Below are positions 57,300 to 64,000 of a DNA stretch of 64,000 nucleotides, piece by piece; the stretch's first letter is position 1, and each line of letters opens with the position of its first letter. Location: the NCBI GenBank assembly GCA_003049485.1, contig PYST01000086.1, forward strand, positions 1 to 64,000. Reading direction: 5' to 3'. The notes beneath the pieces are model-generated. The model was given only the letters and a program-made list of their open reading frames with translations, had not been told where the DNA came from and did not search any database. This DNA is from Ophioceras dolichostomum (Eukaryota > Ascomycota > Sordariomycetes > Magnaporthales > Ophioceraceae). A program made the position numbers and the translations under genes.

Positions 57300-60200
57300 T
57301 CTGAGGCAAGACAGGACGGTTCACGACCACAACCCTCAGCTCGCTCTCATCGACCACTAGTTGTACTGTGCACGTCGTCGCTGGTCACTGCTCAGACAAG
57401 GCCCTCCTCAGGCCGAGACCGTCACAGTAGACGTAGACGTAGACGCGAAAACAGGCACGAGCTAGAGGACGAGATTGAAGTCGCAGTCGAGGCCGAGAAC
57501 GAGGTAGCCTTGATACTCCTTATTTGACGGCAGCGCGTGCGTGCGTGCCTGCAGAGCCTCATCAACTGAGCAGGAGATGGAGGCCAGGGTCAAGGACGAG
57601 GTCAAGGACGAGGATGACGACGATGATATGCACCCACAGCCCGGCGCCAATTGCTCCTCCAGCGGCTGTCTGGTGATGCAGTTGAAGAATGGCGCAAACT
57701 TGGGAGGCTTGGAGGCTCACCCCGGCGTGGCGGGCAGGTGTGGTCGTAGGAGAAGAGATGCAGTAGTGCTCGGTGCGTGTGCGTGAGTATGTATATGTGT
57801 GTTGGGCGTGCGTGCGTAAGTAGGGATGGTGGATGGATGCGCTTTGTGGGGTGTGAAGCGCCTAGTCTGTGGGCGGCACGTATATGTAGGTTGCCAGGGA
57901 GTGTGTAAGTCGTCCTCCACACAAGGAGAAAAAGGAGCTGGGGGGATCTGGCGGGTCAGATCGGTAACGACGAGGACAGGATTAGGCCGATATGATGTTG
58001 AGCGGAAACCAAAACCTGGCGACGGCCAGACGTATCTTTTCGGCTTCACCTTCGGCAACTTTTCTCTTCTTTCTTTCTGGTTTGTTTATACGACCGCGCG
58101 CTACCACCACACAGTGTTCCCATCAGCCAGGGGGGGAAGCTCTCTGCCCACTCCCGAGTCCCGTCCCTGGCGCAAACAACGTGGCAAGTGTCTCGGGACT
58201 GATGATAGAGAGAGTTTACGGAAAGTAGTCAGTCATGTGAACTTCTTCTTCCTCAATGCCTCTCAGCTCCTTGGTGGTGGAACGACGAGTATGGCGCAAA
58301 GAGGGAGGGAGAAGGGAGGGGAAGGTGGTGGAGGGTAGGATACGAGAACGGCAGCGTAGGGAGGGAGGCAACGAAGGACGGGGGAAGTATTCAGTAGATG
58401 TATGTGGTATGTATGCAGGCATGGAAGGCAAGTGCGGGTATGGCATGGGTAGGTAAGATGCTAGAGGCTTTGCTCACGTAACAAGGACGCAGGTTTCGAC
58501 AACGAGGTTACGGCACATCAGCGGGCGCGGGAGGGGGCCGACCTGGAGATCGCAGCAGGACCAGCGGCAACAGCAGGCGTTGTACAAAGTAAGTAGTAAG
58601 GTCGAACGAAGGCAGGTCAGGCACTGCAGCAGCTGAACGTCTCGACGAGTCTTGGAATTTACCAACGCAAAGGTCGGCTGCAGGAGCAGACGCCGCAATG
58701 CAGTCTGGACAACTTGATGGGGATGGGGCGGGCCCCCCTCGAGATAAATCAGACGCACGCCGGACAGGCATGGACAGAGGAGCACGGAACACAGAGAAGG
58801 TAGTGGTGGTGGGCCAGAGGCAGGCTACATATGTTACCCACCGATGTTCTTCAAGAGAAGGGAAAGGTGCGGATAACCAGACCGGGCGGAGGCGTGCCAG
58901 GGCCAAGACGGTCAGGTACAAGCTCCATGTACCGGCCAGGGGGGGGGGTGGTGTTCAAGGGTCAGGGAGGCGCATATAATAGAAGGGCAAGGGAGTTCGG
59001 TCTTGGGGCCAGGAGGAGGAAGAGGGGGGCGCCGCAACACTGAGAGAGTGAGAGAGCGTGCGAGGAAAGGACCGGGCAGCAGGAATACATAAAAAGAAAG
59101 AGGATGAGAAGAAGAAGAAGAAACAACAACAAAAAGACAAGCAAAAAAAGAAGGGGAAAAAAGAGAGGAAAAAAATTCAATGCATGTACACGTGTATGAC
59201 AGGAACGAAATGAAGAATTTTATGCTTGAGACGCAAACATGAAGAAAAAAAAAAGAAGCAAAGAAAGAGGGAGAATGTTTGCTTGTTTCCCTCAACACCT
59301 CCTCGCTTGCTCGCTGGCTCGCTTGCTGGCTGGTTTGGTTGTTTGCTTGTTCTGGTGGTCCCCTCGGCAGAGGTGGTGGCCGAGTCGGAACCTACGACAA
59401 GGGGGTAGTTGCTGACAGGTCGAAAGAGAGAGGGAGGGGGTGGTACTGGGACTGGGACGAGAATTGGGCCTGACTGGGGAGCTACCAGGTCCAGGGGGCC
59501 GCCACACCAGCCCAGCGAGGATGTGGACAGCCAAAGCCAGGACGGCAAGGATACTGACTGACCGGAGCTGGAGCAGGGAAAAAGGAAAGACGAAGCGCGG
59601 CTGCTAGCCCGTCTGAGAAAAGTGAGGCAGTTGCACCATAGCATTCATAATAAAAACGACCAGGGTGGTCCAGAGAAGCAGACGCAAGCAGAGACCGGCA
59701 GAGGCAAGCAACCCTGGGAGCCTGGCTTTCAGCCAGCCAGCCGTTAGGGAAACCCGGCCACGGGCGGGCAGGCAGTGGGCAGGCAGGTGGTGGGAGCAGG
59801 TGTGGGAGGGAGGTGTGGGTGGTAGTTGTTAGTGGTATGTTGTGGTGCGGTCGCTGTCAGGATGAGAGATCATTGACGGATGTACCTACCAAGGTACCAT
59901 GTATCCTTGCCTACCTACCTACCCACCCGTTGGAGCCCATCTGAACAGCAGTCAAATTGATCCGTTCCTCTCCGCTGGCTGTTCCTCGTCCTTCAAGCTG
60001 TTTCGTTCCAGGATGGGTATTTCCAGGAGGACAAGAAAAAAACAGACGAGACGAGAACGTGTTGTGTAGACCCTGAAGTGCGGGAGGGGCTGGGTTTTCT
60101 TCGACGAGTTTTCTCGTCTGCTCTGCTCGTCAAGTTGTTGAGTCGTCAAGTCGTCGAGCTTAGTTCCAGCGAAGGTTTTCCAGTACCAGCAAGCTCGGGA

Positions 60201-63200
60201 AGACCACAAGCCGCCTCTTGCTCCAGGGTGTGGGCTTGCTTGCCCGAAACGGCCAATAAATGACCCAAGACAGAAGCAAAGCACTCGCAAGAAAATCCGA
60301 GATGCGATAGAAATGCAATATGACCTACCTCTAATGGCCAGTCTCCTTGCCATCTTTTGCACATGCCCCCTTCGCCATTGCCAATGGGCTCGTATAGCAA
60401 TGCTGTGTTGAAGCGCAGACCATTCTCGCATCCAACCAGACGACACCAAACGGCGTCTCCCCAGGTATCCTCTCAATAATAGATCGATCAAGCCGATCAA
60501 TAGAAGGCCGCAGCAAGGCCCCAGCAGCATCGATCTCGCGGTGACTAGCAAGGGCGAGTGGTTGGAAGGCTGGCCATGGGACACAATGGATACATGGGAT
60601 GCCTCGTGGAAGTGGAAGTAGAAGTGGAAGTGGTGCCTCAAAATGAGATGCGCGAATCACAGCCCAGCCGCGGTTGGGAGCTCGACTTCCAGCGGTGTTG
60701 TGGTCTTCGGGCTTGGTCAGTGGACCACCACCCCTCCCTCACACCCACCACCCCCCTTGCTTTCCGCCAGTGCCAGAGAGCGCCCTCTGAACCCCCGCTC
60801 AATTCCCTTGCCCCCCGTCCGTCCCACAGGCGTCCGACAGGGGGTCCGGGAAATGTGTGCGGGCACAGCGGGCGGGCGGGTTTTGGCGAAATCTTCTCTC
60901 TGATGGGAAGTGGGCTTTGGTAGTCTCCCGGTGGGGAGCAAAACACTAGAGGTGACGCCCAAGTGACGACGAGGGGTGAGATTGAACTTGAAGGAATCAC
61001 CTCGGGGTGAATAGATTGATGTGTGGTGAAAGCAAACTTGAATACCTCCCAAGAGGCAACCACCGCAGACGATGCAGACGGTGCAGACGGTGCAGGGGAT
61101 GTTGCAGCATGCAGACAGCGTGCAGCGTGCAGCGTGCAAGGGTTGCAGGTTCAGGACCAGAGGGGAGAAGGAGGGAGGGGCCATTCAATTGATTTGCTGT
61201 GAGGTCCGTGCTGCGCACACGCTGTGTAATCCCTGCTCGACTGACTTCGACATCAACCCCTCCAGACTCTGCCCATTGGATTACGATCGGTGCCTGGCGC
61301 GACCAACTGGAGCTCAGGCTCCCGCTAGCATTACACCGAAGATAGATAGTTTCAGGATATCAACGATACGAAGTATTTACATAGAATACAATATATCAAT
61401 ACCAATATATGGAGATCCGGTTGACTGTGGGAAAAGGAATCAGCAAAGGCTAGGCCCAAAGGCTGACCCGTAGCCGCTAATGTTTCTAGAAGGCAGCCAG
61501 TCAAAATCCCCATCACCACCGACCGGACCCGAAATTCGATGGGGCTGAGTGAAGGGGAAATCTTCCAGTTTCTGTGATTTCTTGCGAGGCCCCCCAGTGC
61601 CGTTTTGGGCGCTGCCTGTTTTCTCATACGGACGGGAAATACCTGCCAGCCGCCACATTGTCAATCGTCCTTTCATTGCTGATTCGAAACATCAGACTCC
61701 CGTCCGTGAGCGCGGGCCTCAACTCAGAACTGCCAAAACTGCCAGGGGGGAGAGGAGCCGGGGCCTCCCTGTCAGCCTTTTTTTTTGGGGGGGGGAGCAT
61801 AACTCTTGGATTGAAAGTGCTGGCGTTTGATAACGGGGATCGATTCCGTTGAATGCGGCTTTTATCTGACGGTGCTATTGATGGGGAAGTCATAATGTAC
61901 AGACGGCCAGGTTTCCCCAGCAGAACGTGAGGACTCCAACGCAGGAACAAAGCTATCACAAGGCTCTCGAACGGCCTCCTCCGCTCTCCCAGTCGCCACT
62001 CTCTCCCTTTCACGTTCCCTCTTCCCCCCATCCGGAGTCTTGGGTGGATCTCGAACTGCGGCACTCATGCTGGCGATCAATGCAGAGTGGTCCGGGCTGG
62101 CCCTGGATCTGCCCTGCCTTCCAGACTCCAGCGACTCCAAAGGTTTACATATTGCTGTTTGATCGTTCCGCGGGGGGGCCATTCGAACCCAGTACACAGA
62201 AACCTCCCACCTTTCCGTGGATGATCGCCATCACTGGTGCAACCAAGAAAAAAAAAAAGCCGAACAAAAACGGGACCTGGAAGACAGGAGACACGACACA
62301 CGTTCTCGAGAGGCCAAAAATAACATATCAAACACGTCAAAAACGGATGGGGCAGCCCAACACAGGACGGAAGAGTTCGGATGCCAGACGAGAAACAACT
62401 TCGAACCCTTCGCACAAAGCGACCGAACACTGCCAAACGTTGCCGGACGTCGCCAGACGTCGCTGAAGGGAGACACCAGACGGGCCAATGGAGCGTAAAC
62501 CACTGCGAGCAGGCTGTGCAGCAACGGTCCGCAGGCATGGCCCATTTCGAAAGCTTGATCCGGGAAGGACATACAAGGTTATTTCTTTGGTTATCTCGGG
62601 GTGAAAAAAAAGATGCACCGTAGGATTCTACGACAGTGCCCTGACAAACCGGTCAGTGAATCCCTTACTCAGGATTACTGCGCGTTTTTTTCTTTTTGCA
62701 GAACCCTCCCGAGTCATTATAGCTCCTAGTAAGTCATGCCTAAGTCATAGCCAATTCATGATCAGGTTCAGGTTGCCTTCGCCCGGGCACCTTCGCCCTT
62801 CCTCTCTTTGACTTAACAGGAGCCGAGTGAACTCGTCCATCTCCTCCTCCTTCCGTCACCCCACTTCCTCCGAGACTGATGAGATTTGAGGAGCCTAGCA
62901 ACCTAGCTTCGACCAACGAGAGTCTTGGACGTGAAGCGGGAGCTGTCATTGGACCTAATTTCCGGACTTTGTGTCGGCCCTGATTGGGCAGATCCAGGAC
63001 CAACAATGGAGGGGTCCAAGCGAGCGAAGAAGGAGGGGAGGGATTCATGTTCAAATTCCTCCAATTCTCGTTGGACCTCGCAGAGTCCTGGACACCTTCT
63101 CAAGAACCGGGCTGCTTCCAGTTGGTCAGTCGATAGGGTACTGGACCCCAAACATCAAAAGGGATTCACGGGATTGAAAAGGACCCTCAGAAACAACCCA

Positions 63201-64000
63201 ACATCCCCTCCTCTGCTCCCCATCACTGGTTCAGGTGGCTGCCGGAGATATTCCCCATACCTATCATACAGCACCCATCCTCATCCTCAGCAAGGCACCC
63301 CGCCCTCATCCAGAGCATCCACAGCATCCATCAATCATCCATCGAGAGTTTGCCTCATGTGCTCTCTCGCGGTCTCTCTCTCTCTCTTTCTTGGGCCACT
63401 CAAGGACTGTCGAGTGTCGAGGACCCTCGAAAGCCCCTCACCCCACCACCACAACCATTGCCGACGGTTCCAGACTACCACCACTAGCTCGACAAACGCT
63501 GGTCTTTGCTCTCGCACGCCGCTTGATTAGAAAATCAGAAACGAAATATAATCCATGCCGTGATCCTGGAGGAACGCTTCCGACTTCGGGTTCAGCGCAT
63601 GGGCAGCTTGTCCTCCTGGCCGTCTGGTTCGGCTCCGTGAGTGGTGGTGAACTACATCCGCCCCACCCCACCTCGTCCCGTTTCGCCCACCACGAATGAC
63701 GCTGGGTGGCACCGAACCTCGTCCCTAGCACTCCCATCCCACCGCCTAAACTGCTGTGCGACCGAAGTCATCACTAGTCAGGTAGGTACGGAATAGAGAG
63801 AGCAGCAGAAGTGCAGAATCTCACATTCTCGAAAAGCAACCAAGTTGTTTGTGACAGTAGGACTGCAGCCGACACCACCCACCAGGACAACCGCATGCAG
63901 CTGAAGCTGCAGATGTCTTACCCCGGTTCCCTGTATCCGGTCTTCTGGTTGGCTAGCGGGCTGTCCGTGGCTTCGAGACATGCTTGAAGAAGGCCACCCA
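57300..64000. other. 6.7-kb right end without recognisable genes
   Basis: The left 2 kb or more are probably leader and promoter of the CENP-B-like gene. GT-rich, G-run and A-rich tracts occur at 57760-57850, 58940-58950 and 59090-59180. A TACCTACC motif cluster is at 59882-59930. The open frames of up to 229 codons here (for example 60641-59952 minus and 62925-63530 plus) lack family motifs and look compositional. The last kb is C/T- and A/C-rich and may be the promoter of a gene outside the window. Confidence 0.5.

Noticed and set aside
59952..60641. 229-codon minus-strand ORF
   Set aside because: Irregular hydrophobicity and no motif; it begins in a repeated GAAGTGGAAGTAGAAGTGGAA-type tract that gives HFHFYFHF. 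Probably not coding.
61820..61860. GGGGATCGATTCCG resembling a tRNA T-arm
   Set aside because: No A-box-like sequence or acceptor pairing at the right distance.
1..64000. tRNA, 5S rRNA, CRISPR arrays, transposase or reverse-transcriptase genes, and secondary-metabolite backbone genes
   Set aside because: I looked for T-loop and 5S starts, regular spaced repeats, and transposon or PKS/NRPS motifs, and saw none that held up.

Overview
The window looks like a draft assembly of a filamentous ascomycete, most likely a Sordariomycete. The genes have short GT-AG introns with GTAAGT/GTGAGT-like donors and CTAAC-like branch points, GC-rich third codon positions, long poly-Q, poly-H and Ser/Pro tracts, and pyrimidine-rich leaders. 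The protein set is fungal: Zn2Cys6 regulator, DUF1996-WSC secreted protein, HAK potassium transporter, ITC1-like ISWI subunit and PXA-domain protein. One 55-N gap (21468-21522) follows an 11-C run. I could not fix the genus from sequence alone.

Layout from left to right: a 5'-truncated Zn2Cys6 transcription factor (+, to 3612); an Xaa-Pro dipeptidase/aminopeptidase P of five exons (+, 5182-7380); an L-type lectin cargo receptor ending in KKYL (-, 7976-9521) divergent from ALG8, the second glucosyltransferase of N-glycan precursor assembly (+, 10352-12149); an ITC1/ACF1-like chromatin-remodelling subunit (+, 14247-18268) with an apparent one-base frameshift; a disulfide-isomerase-like pseudogene with two nonsense codons (-, 19354 to about 20740); an assembly gap; an intronless Dcr2-like metallophosphatase (+, 22320-23924); a 6.3-kb stretch without a recognisable gene; a DUF1996-WSC secreted protein (+, 30229-32166); a HAK potassium transporter (-, 33085-36153); an RCM1/NSUN5-type rRNA methyltransferase (+, 37962-40003); an MFS transporter with long tails (+, 42676-45457); a PXA-domain protein interrupted by a 2.8-kb intron (+, 46633-52484); a CENP-B/psq-type DNA-binding protein (-, 55103-57299); and a 6.7-kb right end without a recognisable gene.

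The genes do not form an obvious secondary-metabolite, defence or mobile cluster. The one functional pairing is the head-to-head lectin and ALG8 genes, which act in glycoprotein export and N-glycan assembly in the ER and share an 830-bp promoter; the ER-type isomerase pseudogene lies a few kb further on. I did not find a clear undescribed biological system. The most checkable oddities are the isomerase pseudogene, the ITC1 frameshift with its ATG-only first coding exon, the 2.8-kb intron, an intronic 16-bp minisatellite, and a perfect 19-bp hairpin near 41.5 kb. All exon joins were derived by hand from splice signals, reading-frame continuity and remembered family conservation; none was checked by alignment or RNA data.
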